A stretch of 64,000 nt of DNA from Agrobacterium sp. a22-2. GTDB lineage: Bacteria; Pseudomonadota; Alphaproteobacteria; Rhizobiales; Rhizobiaceae. Positions within the stretch are counted from its first letter, which is position 1, and each line of letters opens with the position of its first letter. Both the position numbers and the translations under genes were made by a program. The notes under the pieces were generated by a model. The model saw nothing but the letters and a program-made list of their open reading frames with translations. It was not told the origin of the DNA and did no database searches. Of the stretch, positions 17,715 to 28,020 are shown one piece after another. The DNA is taken from the NCBI RefSeq assembly GCF_012276985.1, contig NZ_JAAXMM010000003.1, positions 62,001 through 126,000 of the forward strand. Direction: 5' to 3'.

Positions 17715-19402
17715 GATCTTGCTCCTCCCGTTTGCTGATCCGGCCAGCCGCTGGCGCGGTGGATCGCAAGCGTCACGGGCGTTCGGGATTTCGGCACTTT
17801 GCGAATGAAATTGTAGCGGGCCACGTGGTAGCTCGGATCGAAGCCATAGAAGTTGCGCCGCATGCGCTGCAGCTCTTCCTGGCGATAGACGGCCAGTGGC
17901 TTCTGCGCTTCGTCCCTCTGTCGTTTCATTCGCTTGTCCGAAATGCGTTCGCCAATGTCCGGCTGTGCTGCCAATGCTGTGGCGGCAGAGCGCAGTTCGG
18001 CGTGTGCAGCATCGACGTCGCCCGGCAGCATGCGGCTGGCGAGACCCAGATCCAGCGCTTCCTTCACGCCCATCGGCAATCGCGCCTGGGTGACACGGCG
18101 GGCCCGCGCCTCGCCAAGGCGGGCGGGCAGGAGATAGGTCCAGTATTCGGAGCCGTAGAGATTGCCCATGTCCTTATAGTGCGGATTGAGGATGATGCCC
18201 TCGCGCATCCAGACTTCGTCGGCCGCAAGCGATAAAAATACGCCGCCGGCACCCGCATTGCCAAGCACGCCGGCAATCACGATGCGGTCGTCGCAGGTGA
18301 TGATCTCGCGCACCAGATCGTTCATCGCCTCGATGTTGCGCCAGGATTCGTCCGCCGGACTGTCCGCCGTCTCGATCAGGCCGAGATGGATGCCGTTCGA
18401 CCAGCAATCCGCGCCGCTTTGTAGCACCAGGACCGGGCACTTGCGGGCCTTTGCGGCCTGGACGGCGGTCCGCATCGTCTCGCAGTCTTCGGTCGACATC
18501 GCACCGTTGTAGAATTCGAATTCGAGAAATCCGACGCCGCCGTCTTCGTGGTACCGGTAGGGATCTGGCCTCTGCAAAAGGGGGAGGTCTTTCGCAGCGG
18601 CGCCGAGCAGGCGGAGCGCCGGCAGCTTGGGCGTCCGTGCGACTTTGTCCCGGAGATGGCCGATCCACAGCGCGCCCTCACGACAGGCGATTGCCACCGA
18701 TTGGCGGGAGCGCCCCAGAAGCTCCCCCGGCTGGCCCGAGAGGCCTGGCGCGACTTCGGCATCGAAGGCCTTGTAGACATGTCCAGCGATCGTCATCCCG
18801 GCACCTGGGTCGCCATCCGATGCGCGGATAATCGTCAGCGCTTCTTCCGCCGTCAATCGGGTCGGGTCGACAAGGCGGTCGGCCACGCTGCAAGCAGGCT
18901 CTACCCGGCCTTTGCCCCTGTTGGCTTGCATCAGCGGCTGGGCGTCGCCGCCGGCCATGCGCGCGATCGCTTCCATGACGCAGGCGACCGCCGCTTCGGT
19001 CACCTCGTGGCGATAGAGGCTCGACTTGCGGGCCTGTCGCATCGGAAATTCCCGCCAGGCCCAGACGGGGCCGGCATCCATCTCCTCGCGCGCCTCGATC
19101 AGCGTGACGCCCCAGTCTTGCTCGCCGCGCAGGATCGCCCGGTCAAGCGCGCTTGGTCCCTTGTCGCCGCGAATGCCGGGATGGACGATCAGGCAGAGTG
19201 TCTTGCGCCACACGTCTTCCGGCAGTGCCCGCTTGAGGAAGGGGGCGATGATCAGGTCCGGTGCAAACAGCGCGACCGCTTCGCGCGTCAGGTCGTCATG
19301 AATGTCGAGCTCCACCGACACCTCGTGACCGGCCTGCCGGAGATCGACATGCAGGCGCTGCGAGAGCGAGTTGAAGCTGTGACAGACGAGCAGAATGCGC
19401 AT
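17711..19402 (-). CDS. hoxX: HoxX/HypX, formyl-dependent CO-ligand synthesis protein
   Basis: 563 residues in two domains. Residues 1 to about 270 resemble formyltransferases (MRILLVCHSFNSLSQRLHVDL, PFLKRALP, VHPGIRGDKGPSALDRA). The C-terminal half is an enoyl-CoA-hydratase/isomerase fold (EFEFYNGAMSTEDCETM, GNAGAGGVFLSLAADEVW). HypX makes the CO ligand of the NiFe centre from formyl-tetrahydrofolate and is found where hydrogenase must be matured in air. I prefer ATG 19402 to an upstream TTG that overlaps the hypE stop. Its presence fits the oxygen-tolerant enzyme encoded upstream. Confidence 0.92.
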
Positions 19403-19410
19403 GGCGGGGC

Positions 19411-20463
19411 TCAACAGATCCGCGGGAGCTGTTCGCCCGACAGCCAGTCGACGATCCGCCCGCCGCCGAAGCTGGTGGTCATCTGCACGAAGCCGTTCGG
19501 ATCCTCAACGGCATGGCCGATCAAGGCGGCGTCCCGGCCAAGTGGATGGGCCTGCATGGCCGCCAGAATGCTCTCGGCACCCTCCGGTGCGACGATCGCC
19601 ACCAGTTTGCCCTCGTTGGCGACATTCAGCGGATCGAGACCGAGGAACTCGCAGGCAGCGGCTACTTCCGGCTTGAGGGGGATCGCCTCTTCGTCGATGC
19701 GGAAACCGACACCCGACTGGCTGGCGATCTCGTTCAGGGTGGCGGCGATCCCGCCGCGCGTCGGATCACGCATCAGCCGGATATGTCCGCCGCCCGCCGC
19801 CACCATGGCCGCGACGAGCCCGTGCAGGGCGGCACTGTCTGAGACAATGTCGGTTTCGAATTCGAGGTTCTCGCGCTTCGACATGACAGCGACGCCGTGG
19901 TCGCCGATCGAACCGGAGACGATCACCGCGTCGCCGGGACGTGCCGCGTTCGAGCGCAGGTCAAGCCCGGCCGGGACCACGCCGACGCCGGCTGTGGAAA
20001 TGAACACGCCGTCGGCCTTGCCGCGCTCGACCACCTTGGTATCGCCGGTGATGATCGGCACGCCGGCCTCGCGCGAGGCCTCGCCCATGCTGTGCGCGAT
20101 CCGGTCGAGATCGGCCAGCGGAAAGCCCTCCTCGATGATGAAGCTTGCCGACAGATAGAGAGGCCGGGCGCCGGCCATGGCAATGTCGTTGATCGTGCCG
20201 TGCACGGCAAGCGTGCCGATATTGCCGCCCGGAAAGAACAGCGGCGAGACGACATAACCATCCGTCGTCATCACCATGCGGCCGGCCTCGACCACAAAGG
20301 CCGACTGGTCGTTGCCGGCCCGCAGCCAGTCATTGTCGAACGCCTTGTGAAAAATGCTCTCGATCAACAGGCCCATCGCCCGACCGCCGGCGCCGTGGGA
20401 CATGTCGACACGGCCGTTCCTGATATCGAGCTTGCGCTTGTGGGGTTTCACGATCACGTTCAT
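19411..20463 (-). CDS. hypE: Hydrogenase maturation protein HypE (thiocarboxamide/cyanide donor)
   Basis: 350 residues of the PurM/SelD fold. The N-terminal MSHGAGGRAM and the TTDGYVVSPLFFPGG, NDIAMAGARP and GDTKVVERGKAD segments are the ATP-site motifs. The C-terminus ends PRIC, whose last cysteine accepts the carbamoyl group from HypF and is dehydrated to thiocyanate for the Fe(CN)2 unit. The start at 20463 overlaps the hypD stop by 4 bases. An upstream extension of the frame is only hypD antiphase. Confidence 0.96.
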   Translation of the reverse strand: MNVIVKPHKRKLDIRNGRVDMSHGAGGRAMGLLIESIFHKAFDNDWLRAGNDQSAFVVEAGRMVMTTDGYVVSPLFFPGGNIGTLAVHGTINDIAMAGARPLYLSASFIIEEGFPLADLDRIAHSMGEASREAGVPIITGDTKVVERGKADGVFISTAGVGVVPAGLDLRSNAARPGDAVIVSGSIGDHGVAVMSKRENLEFETDIVSDSAALHGLVAAMVAAGGGHIRLMRDPTRGGIAATLNEIASQSGVGFRIDEEAIPLKPEVAAACEFLGLDPLNVANEGKLVAIVAPEGAESILAAMQAHPLGRDAALIGHAVEDPNGFVQMTTSFGGGRIVDWLSGEQLPRIC

Positions 20464-21617
20464 GCGACGGCCTTTCCGGGTTCGGCACTCTTGGCATGCT
20501 CGCGAAAGCGGCCATAGGTCCAGTGGGCCGCACAGGCACCCTCGCTCGACACCATGCAGGAGCCCATCGGGGTGTCGGGCGTACAGGCCGTGCCGAACAG
20601 CTTGCAGTCGGCGGGCTTCTTGACGCCGCGCAGGATGGCACCACAGTCGCAAGCCGGATTGTCCTTCGACGCAGGAGTGACCATCGCAAAGCGCTTTTCC
20701 GCATCGTATTCAGCGAATTCCGGCCGCAGGCGCAGCGCGCCATAGGGCACTTCGCCAAGCCCGCGCCATTCGAAGCTCTCGCGCAGCTCGAAGAAAGTCG
20801 CGACCTCGGCCTGCGCCCTTTCGTTGCCAAGGGCGGTCACCGCGCGGATATACTGGTTCTCGACTTCGTGCCGGCCGTCATTGACCTGATGGACGAGCAT
20901 CAGGATCGCCTGGATGACGTCGAGCGGCTCGAAGCCGGCGACGACCACGGGCTTCTGGAATTCCTCGGCGAAGAATTCATAAGGCTCGGTGCCGATAACG
21001 GTCGAGACATGGGCCGGGCCGATGAAACCGTCGATCTTGACGGTCCCGAGCTTGCGGACATCCGGGCTTTCCAGAATGTTCTGGATGGCGGCAGGCGTCA
21101 GCACGTGGTTGCAGAAGATCGAGAAATTCTTCAGATCCTTCTGGATGGAGAAGCGCAGCGCCAGTGCTGTCGGCGGCGTCGTCGTCTCAAAGCCGATGGC
21201 GAAGAAGACGACGTTGCGATCCGGCTCGGCTTCGGCGATCTTGAGCGCATCAAGCGTCGAATAGACCATGCGGATGTCTGCGCCGGCGGCCTTCGCCTTG
21301 AGCAGGCTTGTGCCGTTGGAGCCCGGCACCCGCATCAGGTCGCCATAGGTGCACAGCGTGATTTCCGGCCGCATGGCCAGCGCGATCGCCGCATCGATGC
21401 GACCGATCGGCAGCACGCAGACCGGACAGCCCGGCCCGTGGATCATCCGCACGTTCGGCGGCAGCAGGTCTTCAAGCCCGTAGCGGGAGATCGCATGGGT
21501 GTGGCCGCCGCAGAACTCCATGAAATGGTAGGAGCGGGCGGGATCTGCCGCCGCCGTGATCTGCCGGGCGATGTCCTTGGCGACGCGCCCGTCGCGATAT
21601 TCGTCGATGTATTTCAT
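20460..21617 (-). CDS. hypD: Hydrogenase maturation protein HypD (iron-sulfur scaffold)
   Basis: 385 residues. HypD hallmarks are present: FMEFCGGHTHAI near 33-44, IHGPGCPVCVLP with the redox Cys pair near 64-69, GFETTTP near 142, and the C-terminal [4Fe-4S] cysteines (ACDCGAIL, CKLFGTACTP, GSCMVSSEGACAA). With HypC it carries the iron while CN and CO are attached. The start overlaps hypC by 4 bases. Confidence 0.96.
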   Translation of the reverse strand: MKYIDEYRDGRVAKDIARQITAAADPARSYHFMEFCGGHTHAISRYGLEDLLPPNVRMIHGPGCPVCVLPIGRIDAAIALAMRPEITLCTYGDLMRVPGSNGTSLLKAKAAGADIRMVYSTLDALKIAEAEPDRNVVFFAIGFETTTPPTALALRFSIQKDLKNFSIFCNHVLTPAAIQNILESPDVRKLGTVKIDGFIGPAHVSTVIGTEPYEFFAEEFQKPVVVAGFEPLDVIQAILMLVHQVNDGRHEVENQYIRAVTALGNERAQAEVATFFELRESFEWRGLGEVPYGALRLRPEFAEYDAEKRFAMVTPASKDNPACDCGAILRGVKKPADCKLFGTACTPDTPMGSCMVSSEGACAAHWTYGRFREHAKSAEPGKAVA

Positions 21618-21841
21618 GCGGCATCTCCCAAAGCGGCCTGCCGGAGGAGTTCGAGTGTTCTCTCGGCCTCCTCCGGATCGATCTTCGCCAGCGCATAGCC
21701 GACGTGAAGCACGAGGTAGTCGCCCGGCTGGACATCATCGACAAGCGCGGTCGAAATGATCTTCGACACGCCGTCGAGCGTCACCTTGGCCATGTTGTCG
21801 GGCAGCACTTCCTTCACCTGGACGGGAATGGCTAGACACAT
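21614..21841 (-). CDS. hypC: Hydrogenase maturation chaperone HypC
   Basis: 75 residues beginning MCLAIP, the hallmark in which the cysteine becomes N-terminal after Met removal and binds iron together with HypD. The HVGYALAKIDPEEAE segment is also typical. It passes the Fe(CN)2CO unit to the large-subunit precursor. It overlaps hypF by 10 bases and hypD by 4. A paralogue, HupF, is encoded at 28641-28931. Confidence 0.95.
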   Translation of the reverse strand: MCLAIPVQVKEVLPDNMAKVTLDGVSKIISTALVDDVQPGDYLVLHVGYALAKIDPEEAERTLELLRQAALGDAA

Positions 21842-24108
21842 ATGAGACTCTCCTTCACTTCGGCGGCATTGTATCGGATGATCTGACGGGCAAAGGCCGC
21901 CTGGCCAAGGGCAATGCCGCCGTCATTGGCCGGAACCCTGGATGGCAGAAAGGGCTTCAGGCCGCGTGCGCGAAGGGCATTGGCGAGGCCTTCCGCCAGA
22001 ACGCGGTTCATCATGCAGCCGCCGCCAAGGGCGATGCGGTTAATGCCGTTCGCCTCTGCCTGCGCCGCCGCCCATGCGGCCAGGCCGGCGATCAGGGTAC
22101 CGTGGAACAGATCGGCGGCTGCCGAGCCTGCCAGCCGGTTTTCGGCCATGTGGACAAGCAGGGCACGGAAATCGAGCATGCCGCCGTCGATCCGGAACCC
22201 GCCGGAGAGGCCCTTCGGGGCCTCGACAAGCGCTTCAAACTCCATCGCCGCCTGCCCCTCATAGCTCTGCTCCAGGCGGACGCCGGCAATGGCGGCGGCG
22301 GCATCGAAGAGCCGGCCGAGGCTCGATGTGCGCGGCGGCTGCATGCCGCGATCGAGCATGGCGGTCAGTCTCGCAACGCCTTGGTGCCCCGGCCAGAGCA
22401 GGTCGACAAGATCGGCGCGCCCGGCCATGTGGAGTGCAGCCACGCCCATGCGCCAAGGCTCGCTCGCGGCCTTGTCGCCGCCGGACAGGGGCAATGCCTT
22501 GAGCGAACCGGAGCGCCGCCAGGTATGACCATCCACCAGCAGCATTTCACCGCCCCAGATGCCGCCGTCGGCACCATAGCCATGGCCGTCCAGCGCCAGA
22601 CCGATGACGGGACCGGAGATCCGATATTCGGCGGTGACCGCCGCGATATGGGCCAGGTGATGCTGGACCCGCACCAGCGGCAGGCCGAGGCCTTCGGCGA
22701 TCCGCACCGAGCGGAAATCCGGATGCAGGTCGCAGGCGGCATAATCCGGCCGGACATCGAGGATGGAACAGAGATGGGTGATCGTCTCGTTCAGGAATCG
22801 GATCGTCTCGGCATTGTCGAGACCGCCGACATGCTGCGAGAGAAAAGCCTCGCGGCCGCGGGTGATGCAGATTGTGTTCTTGAGGTCCGCGCCCAGGGCG
22901 ATCACCGAAGGGCCGTCTTCGCCGAGATCGACCGGTTCCGGCACGAGGCCGCGTGCCCGCCGCAGAAAGGCCGGCGCGCCGTCGATCACCTGCATGACCG
23001 AATCGTCGGCGCGAACGGCAATGTCCCGGTTGTGCGTGACGATGAGATCGGCGATGCCGGCCAGCCGCCGCCGTGCGTCCTCATTGTCGGCGCAGAGCGG
23101 TTCGCCTCCCGGATTGGCGCTGGTGGCAACCAGCGCGGCGGGACATTCGGGTATCATTTCGGTCAGGGCATCGAGCAAGACGTGGTGCACCGGGGCATAG
23201 GCGAGCATCACGCCGATCCGTTTCAGGCCGGGGGCGACAAGGCGGGATACGGCATCGCGCGCCTCGCACAGCACGACAGGATGCGCGGGGCTTTCGAGCA
23301 GGTCTGCCTGCTGCGCGGTGACGCCTGCCAGCATGCGGGCGGCCGCGGTGGTCCTGACCATCACCGCAAACGGCTTCTGGTCGCGCCCTTTTCGTTCACG
23401 CAGGCGGATGATCGCGGCATCGTTGCGGGCGTCGCACAAAAGGTGGAAGCCGCCGATGCCCTTGAGGGCAACGATCTCGCCGCGACAGAGGGCCGTGGCG
23501 ATGGCATCGATCGGATGGCTGAGCGCCGGCCCGCAAGCGGGACAGGCGACCGGCTCGGCATGAAAGCGGCGATTGTCGGGATCGCGGTAGTCCGCGCTGC
23601 AGGCCGGACACATCTCGAAGGGCGCCATCGAGGTCTGGGCGCGGTCATAGGGAAGGGCCCGCGTGATGGTGAAGCGCGGGCCGCAATGGGTGCAGTTGAC
23701 GAAGGGATATGCAAAGAAACGGCTTGCGGGATCCGTCAGTTCCCGCTGACATTCTTCGCAGGTGGCGGCATCGGCGCCAATCCGCGTCGCGGACTGTCCG
23801 CTAAGGCTTTCGAGGATTTCGAAGCGTTCTCCACCCGCCGCTGGCAGCTCGATAATGTCGACCGCGTCGATGCGCGCCAGCGGCGGGGCGTCACCGTACA
23901 TCGCCTCGACAAAGCGGCGAGCCGAGGCGCCCTCGATCTCGATCAGAACGCCGGTATTGTCGTTGAGGACGAAGCCCGAGAGCTGCATCTTGTGGGCAAG
24001 CTGGTAGGCGAAGGGGCGAAAGCCGACGCCTTGCACGCAGCCGCGAACCCGCAGCCGCAGCCGCCGGACGGGATCTGGATCAAGGAGGCTTACGATCGCG
24101 CCCGTCAT
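21832..24108 (-). CDS. hypF: Carbamoyltransferase HypF
   Basis: 758 residues in the full HypF order. An acylphosphatase-like domain (about 15-105; VRGCVQGVGFRPFAY) comes first. Two zinc fingers follow (Cys117, 120, 139, 142 and Cys167, 170, 189, 192), then a YrdC-like domain (about 200-385; KGIGGFHLLCDA, KPFAVMV). A Kae1-like domain closes the protein, with VQHHLAHIAAV and the GGCMMN motif. It uses carbamoyl phosphate and ATP to carbamoylate the HypE C-terminal cysteine, the source of the CN ligands. Many shorter rhizobial HypF copies lack the acylphosphatase domain, but this one is full length. Confidence 0.95.
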   Translation of the reverse strand: MTGAIVSLLDPDPVRRLRLRVRGCVQGVGFRPFAYQLAHKMQLSGFVLNDNTGVLIEIEGASARRFVEAMYGDAPPLARIDAVDIIELPAAGGERFEILESLSGQSATRIGADAATCEECQRELTDPASRFFAYPFVNCTHCGPRFTITRALPYDRAQTSMAPFEMCPACSADYRDPDNRRFHAEPVACPACGPALSHPIDAIATALCRGEIVALKGIGGFHLLCDARNDAAIIRLRERKGRDQKPFAVMVRTTAAARMLAGVTAQQADLLESPAHPVVLCEARDAVSRLVAPGLKRIGVMLAYAPVHHVLLDALTEMIPECPAALVATSANPGGEPLCADNEDARRRLAGIADLIVTHNRDIAVRADDSVMQVIDGAPAFLRRARGLVPEPVDLGEDGPSVIALGADLKNTICITRGREAFLSQHVGGLDNAETIRFLNETITHLCSILDVRPDYAACDLHPDFRSVRIAEGLGLPLVRVQHHLAHIAAVTAEYRISGPVIGLALDGHGYGADGGIWGGEMLLVDGHTWRRSGSLKALPLSGGDKAASEPWRMGVAALHMAGRADLVDLLWPGHQGVARLTAMLDRGMQPPRTSSLGRLFDAAAAIAGVRLEQSYEGQAAMEFEALVEAPKGLSGGFRIDGGMLDFRALLVHMAENRLAGSAAADLFHGTLIAGLAAWAAAQAEANGINRIALGGGCMMNRVLAEGLANALRARGLKPFLPSRVPANDGGIALGQAAFARQIIRYNAAEVKESLICV

Positions 24109-24112
24109 GGTT

Positions 24113-25003
24113 TCAGGCCGCCTTTGCCGCCTGGCGGGCCGCGGAGGCTTCGAGCCAGGCGTAGAAGGCTTCCATGCCTTCGCCGGTGCGGGCCGACACG
24201 ATCAACGTCTGCAGGCGCGGATTGACGCGCAAGGCGTTGGCGATGCAGAGCCCGACGTTGAAATCCAGATGTGGCAGGAGATCCGACTTGTTGAGGATCA
24301 TCAGGTCGGCAGCTGCAAACATATCAGGGTATTTGAGCGGCTTGTCCTCGCCTTCGGTGACGGACAGCACGGCCACCTTGTGGGCTTCGCCGAGATCGAA
24401 GGCCGCCGGACAGACGAGGTTGCCGACATTCTCGATGAACAGGACCGAGCCCGGCTGCGGGTGCAAATCCTCGACCGCGTGGCCCACCATATGGGCGTCG
24501 AGATGGCAGCCCTTGCCGGTATTGATCTGGATCGCCGGGGCTCCGGTTTCGCGGATGCGGGCCGCATCGTTCGAGGTCTGCTGGTCGCCCTCGATGACGC
24601 CGATCGCCAGCCGGTCCTTCAGTTCGTTGATCGTGCGCACCAGCAGGCTGGTCTTGCCCGAGCCGGGGCTGGAGACGAAGTTGAGCGCGAAAATGCCGTG
24701 GCGGACGAAAAAGGCGCGGTTCTTGTCGGCATGGTGATCGTTCTTCGACAGGATGTCGGTCTCGATCTGGATGATGCGTTCCTGGCTGAGGCCCGGCACA
24801 TGCACGCCGGCAATACCCTTGCCATAGTGCACCGCGCCGTCTTCCGCATGGTGATGATCGTGGTCGTCGTGATGGTGGCCGTGGTCATGATCGCCATGAT
24901 GATGGTCATGCGCATGGCTATGTCCGTGATCGTGCCCGTGGGCTGCATGGGCCTCGCCCTTGTCGATCACTGCCGGGGTTCCGCAACCGCATACCGTGCA
25001 CAT
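24113..25003 (-). CDS. hypB: GTPase HypB with histidine-rich nickel store
   Basis: 296 residues. The start MCTVCGCG is the high-affinity CxxCGC nickel site. Residues about 20-55 are almost only His, Asp and Gly ([18 protein letters not shown] and on), the nickel-storage region known from rhizobial HypB. The G domain has P-loop [11 protein letters not shown], the metal/switch residues [20 protein letters not shown] and NKSDLL. It inserts Ni with HypA. Its ATG shares one base with the hypA stop (TGATG). Confidence 0.96.
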   Translation of the reverse strand: MCTVCGCGTPAVIDKGEAHAAHGHDHGHSHAHDHHHGDHDHGHHHDDHDHHHAEDGAVHYGKGIAGVHVPGLSQERIIQIETDILSKNDHHADKNRAFFVRHGIFALNFVSSPGSGKTSLLVRTINELKDRLAIGVIEGDQQTSNDAARIRETGAPAIQINTGKGCHLDAHMVGHAVEDLHPQPGSVLFIENVGNLVCPAAFDLGEAHKVAVLSVTEGEDKPLKYPDMFAAADLMILNKSDLLPHLDFNVGLCIANALRVNPRLQTLIVSARTGEGMEAFYAWLEASAARQAAKAA

Positions 25004-25344
25004 CAGATCACCTCCATGTCTCTGATCTTCAATTCATCGCCTGCCGTCATCTGGACGCGGTGATTGCCGCAGTCCGGGCAGGCGCCAAAACGCTCCGTCA
25101 ATGCCACCGTCTTTCCGCAGTCGAGGCACCAGCCTTCTCCGGCGATCCGGTTGATCTCAAGGGCGGCATTCTCGGCCATCGTGCCGCGCCGAATGGCATC
25201 GTAACAGAAGGAAAGCGCCTCCGGATTGACGTGACTCAAGACTCCGACATCGAGCCGGATCGACCGGATGGCGCTGGCACTGTTGGCCCTTGCGGTTTCG
25301 CAGGCGATCTCGACCACACTTTCCATCAACGACATCTCATGCAT
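25003..25344 (-). CDS. hypA: Nickel-insertion protein HypA
   Basis: 113 residues starting [12 protein letters not shown], the universal HypA opening whose His2 binds nickel. The zinc ribbon is CLDCGK...CPDCGNH in the C-terminal half. It takes nickel to the large-subunit precursors with HypB. The gene is the C-terminal part of a longer open frame, but the earlier part is antiphase hupK. The true start overlaps hupK by 8 bases. Confidence 0.95.
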   Translation of the reverse strand: MHEMSLMESVVEIACETARANSASAIRSIRLDVGVLSHVNPEALSFCYDAIRRGTMAENAALEINRIAGEGWCLDCGKTVALTERFGACPDCGNHRVQMTAGDELKIRDMEVI

Positions 25345-26449
25345 GGGTGGCCTCGCGCATGTTGATTTCAAACGCCACGCATGGGTCAAACAGCGCGGCG
25401 AGTTGCGATACGACCTTGCGGCCGGCCTCGCCATCGCCGATCTTACAGGAGAGCAGCGTTTCGACAAATGGACCGGCCGGGTGGAAATTCCATTCCGTCG
25501 GTGCGAGAATCCGGTAGGCGGAAATCGATCCATCGCTGCCGATTTCCGCCTGGTGATAGAGCCGGCCCCGCGCGCATTCCACCGCACCATAACCGCCCGC
25601 GCCGGGGCTTGGTCCGTCGCTGAACAGTGGTGCCAGGTCACGATCCTTGCCATCGGCGATGCCCTGCAGCAGGTTGAGACAGAGGCGCACGTCCTCGATG
25701 CGTGCCAGCAGACGCGCAGCCAGATGGGGTTCGTTCGGCGTCGCCGAAGCGCGCAGCCGGGCATAGGCGCCGGTTTCGGCAACCCGGCCGGCCAGATAGG
25801 GAAGGGCCGTGTAGCCGGTTTCGTGGACAAGGTGGCTCAGGACGTCCTCGTCGTCATGGACGGTGAGTGAATCCGGCCGGCGCAGGCGGAAGATCCGCTC
25901 GCCGCGGGCCTCGTCGAGGATTGCCGCACATAGCGTCCCCGTCGCGGGGACATCGCCCACTGTCGGTACGCCGAGGGCGGCGGCGGCGCTTTCCAGGCGA
26001 GCGGCCGGCAAGGCCATGTGCTTGATCGGCAGGCTGCCGGTACGGGCTCCCGTGATGATGTTCTGCGAGGCGGCAAGTGCCTCGCGCAAATGCACGCCCG
26101 AGGCCGCCGTAAGGTCCGCAACCCGGTGCGACGGCCAGTGCAGGACCAGCGCCCGAAGTGTTTCGAAGGCGCGTTCCGCCAGCAGCCCGGCGGCGGCCGA
26201 CCGCCGCTCGTCAGCGCTCATGGCCCGATCCGCGGTACGCAGCACCGCCAGCCGGGCGGCGATCGATTGAGCGAACCCGCAGAGCGAAAACAGTTGACCG
26301 GCCAGCACCGGAGCGTCCTCGGGGCGGCGGCCGACGAACATGCGGGCCAGGCCTTGCGGCCGGCTGCCGGTCAGTTCGACGGCACAGACCTGGCCGCGCG
26401 ATACCGTGACGTCGATCCTGATCGTTCCTGCCCCGAGCGCGAAGGTCAT
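25337..26449 (-). CDS. hupK: Hydrogenase accessory protein HupK/HoxV (large-subunit-like scaffold)
   Basis: 370 residues. It is a distant relative of hydrogenase large subunits that keeps half of each metal motif: [10 protein letters not shown] where HupV has [14 protein letters not shown], and a C-terminal DPCVAFEI where HupL has DPCLACSTH. Such proteins are thought to act as a platform on which the Fe(CN)2CO unit is assembled or transferred. The [12 protein letters not shown] segment also mirrors the [10 protein letters not shown] of HupV. The start at 26449 overlaps hupJ by 4 bases. Confidence 0.88.
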   Translation of the reverse strand: MTFALGAGTIRIDVTVSRGQVCAVELTGSRPQGLARMFVGRRPEDAPVLAGQLFSLCGFAQSIAARLAVLRTADRAMSADERRSAAAGLLAERAFETLRALVLHWPSHRVADLTAASGVHLREALAASQNIITGARTGSLPIKHMALPAARLESAAAALGVPTVGDVPATGTLCAAILDEARGERIFRLRRPDSLTVHDDEDVLSHLVHETGYTALPYLAGRVAETGAYARLRASATPNEPHLAARLLARIEDVRLCLNLLQGIADGKDRDLAPLFSDGPSPGAGGYGAVECARGRLYHQAEIGSDGSISAYRILAPTEWNFHPAGPFVETLLSCKIGDGEAGRKVVSQLAALFDPCVAFEINMREATHA

Positions 26450-26970
26450 GGGCCAACGTCCTCTTGCTGACGAAGGCGCCCGCGCAGCAGGTCGCGGCGA
26501 TTGACCTCGGCCGGTGGCCTCGGTGGCTCTTCGAGGATCGGCGGGTCGAAAAAGGCGCGGGCGGCTTCTTCTGCCGTTTCCAGGGCCGCGTCCATGGAGC
26601 CGAATTCGAAGACGGGCGAAAAAAGCGAACAGCAATCCAACCGGCCGAAACCCTCAAGTTCGCCGGCAATGAAGTCCACTTCGCCGGCCGGCAGTCCGAT
26701 GCGGATTGTTGTACCCGGAACGACCGCCGGGGCCGGATGCCCTTCCGGCAGGTCGGCGGCCACGAGGTTCATGAACCACGGCGTCGTGACGATGCCGAAG
26801 ACGCGTCCGCCATAGCTGCGAAAACCGCTTGCTGCGACCGTGAGTGCCGGATTGCAGATCGGCAGGTCGTGCATCGAGCGTTCGAAAATGCCGCGATAAA
26901 GCGTTTCCAGGCTCTGGCCGAGCGCCAAAGCCGCATCGTCGCTGGTCTGGATGGCGAGGTCAGCGTCCAT
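26446..26970 (-). CDS. hupJ: HupJ/HoxT, HybE-family hydrogenase assembly chaperone
   Basis: 174 residues. The core ([64 protein letters not shown]) is that of the HybE/HupJ family. These are Tat-proofreading or assembly helpers for uptake hydrogenase, probably acting on the small-subunit precursor. A Pro/Arg-rich tail follows. It overlaps the rubredoxin gene by 11 bases. Confidence 0.9.
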   Translation of the reverse strand: MDADLAIQTSDDAALALGQSLETLYRGIFERSMHDLPICNPALTVAASGFRSYGGRVFGIVTTPWFMNLVAADLPEGHPAPAVVPGTTIRIGLPAGEVDFIAGELEGFGRLDCCSLFSPVFEFGSMDAALETAEEAARAFFDPPILEEPPRPPAEVNRRDLLRGRLRQQEDVGP

Positions 26971-27175
26971 CGCCCAGTCTCATGAATTTCGACTGCAGGG
27001 CGTCGCAGTTCGGACAGCGCCAGTCTTCGGGAAGGGCTGAAAACGGCGTGCCGGGCTCGATCTGCCAGACTGGGTCGCCCTCCGCCGGATCATAGACGTG
27101 CCAGCAGATGCCGCACTCCATCTTGTCGTCGTCCGAGACCGTCTCTCGCTTGCCGAAATTCTCGAAGCTGCTCAT
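26960..27175 (-). CDS. hupI: Rubredoxin HupI/HoxR
   Basis: 71 residues with two CxxC knuckles: [12 protein letters not shown] and [13 protein letters not shown]. These bind one iron in a rubredoxin fold. HupI/HoxR is needed for correct assembly of the modified proximal cluster of oxygen-tolerant enzymes. The spacing and the PEDWRCPNC wording are standard. The start overlaps hupH by 4 bases. Confidence 0.95.
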   Translation of the reverse strand: MSSFENFGKRETVSDDDKMECGICWHVYDPAEGDPVWQIEPGTPFSALPEDWRCPNCDALQSKFMRLGDGR

Positions 27176-28020
27176 TTGAAATAAGCCTCTTCGATTTCGC
27201 GCAGCCGCATTTCGGAATCGCGGAAATCCTCTTCCGCGGCGATCGCGACGGAGGGGATGTCGCAGATTTCCAGCGTGTCGAGAATGATCGTGTCCATGGC
27301 ATTGTAGAACTGCACGGACCAGACATTGCGGGCGCCTGTTGCCACCACGCGGCAGGTGCCGTAGCCGCGCGAGGTGAGTTGCACAGGTCCGGCACCCAAT
27401 GTCTGCTGCAGGAAGCTCATGTCCTCGGGGCTCATTGGAAACAGCGAGAAGGTGATGATATGCGGCTCGTCTCCCTCCTTGTATCGCGCGATCCGGTCGC
27501 CGATCTCGTGCAGCACCGGCATAACGTTCATGGCGCCTTCGGGAGCCGGCCCGTGGACGATTTCCGGCGGAAGCACAACGCAGGCCTGCCGCACCGCGGC
27601 CGGGATGGAGGCGACCTCGACATAGTCCGCCAGCAGTGTCCCGTTGGCATCGGTGAAGCGGACGCGCCAGACGCCGGCCATGACCGCCTCCTGGATCTGC
27701 GCCAAGACCCCGTTCGCAAGCGCCGCGATGCCGGCCACTTCGCCTTCGCCGAGCGTCTGGGTGATGAGCTCCTTGTCATCGTCGGCAAAGTCGGTGATGT
27801 CGAAAAGCTGGCCCGGCTGATCGGCTTTATGCACGGCCAGCGCGTCGGCGATCCGCGGCAACAGTTCGGCGGTCTGGCGACAGCGCCGGATCATCTCTTC
27901 CGCCGAGCTGGTGGCCAGATAGTTCAGTTTTCGCGTGCGCAGCGGCGGCTCTGCACCGATCGGCATCACGGTCATCGTCGCATCGTCGCCCTCGGGCGCC
28001 ACCCAGAAACCTGCTTTCAT
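27172..28020 (-). CDS. hupH: Hydrogenase small-subunit assembly protein HupH/HoxQ (HyaF family)
   Basis: 282 residues. The region LGEGEVAGIA (near 90) and the C-terminal part SRGYGTCRVVATGARNVWSV and LEICDIPSVAIAAEEDF are hallmarks of the HyaF/HupH family. HupH works with HupG in maturation or Tat quality control of the small subunit under air. The start overlaps hupG by 4 bases. Confidence 0.92.
   Translation of the reverse strand: MKAGFWVAPEGDDATMTVMPIGAEPPLRTRKLNYLATSSAEEMIRRCRQTAELLPRIADALAVHKADQPGQLFDITDFADDDKELITQTLGEGEVAGIAALANGVLAQIQEAVMAGVWRVRFTDANGTLLADYVEVASIPAAVRQACVVLPPEIVHGPAPEGAMNVMPVLHEIGDRIARYKEGDEPHIITFSLFPMSPEDMSFLQQTLGAGPVQLTSRGYGTCRVVATGARNVWSVQFYNAMDTIILDTLEICDIPSVAIAAEEDFRDSEMRLREIEEAYFK

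Noticed and set aside
18548-20158. 536-codon plus-strand frame
   Set aside because: It is antisense to hoxX and hypE, shows no domain and has the Arg/His/Pro-rich composition of a shadow frame.
22102-24225. 707-codon plus-strand frame
   Set aside because: Antisense to hypF. The opposite strand carries a complete HypF.
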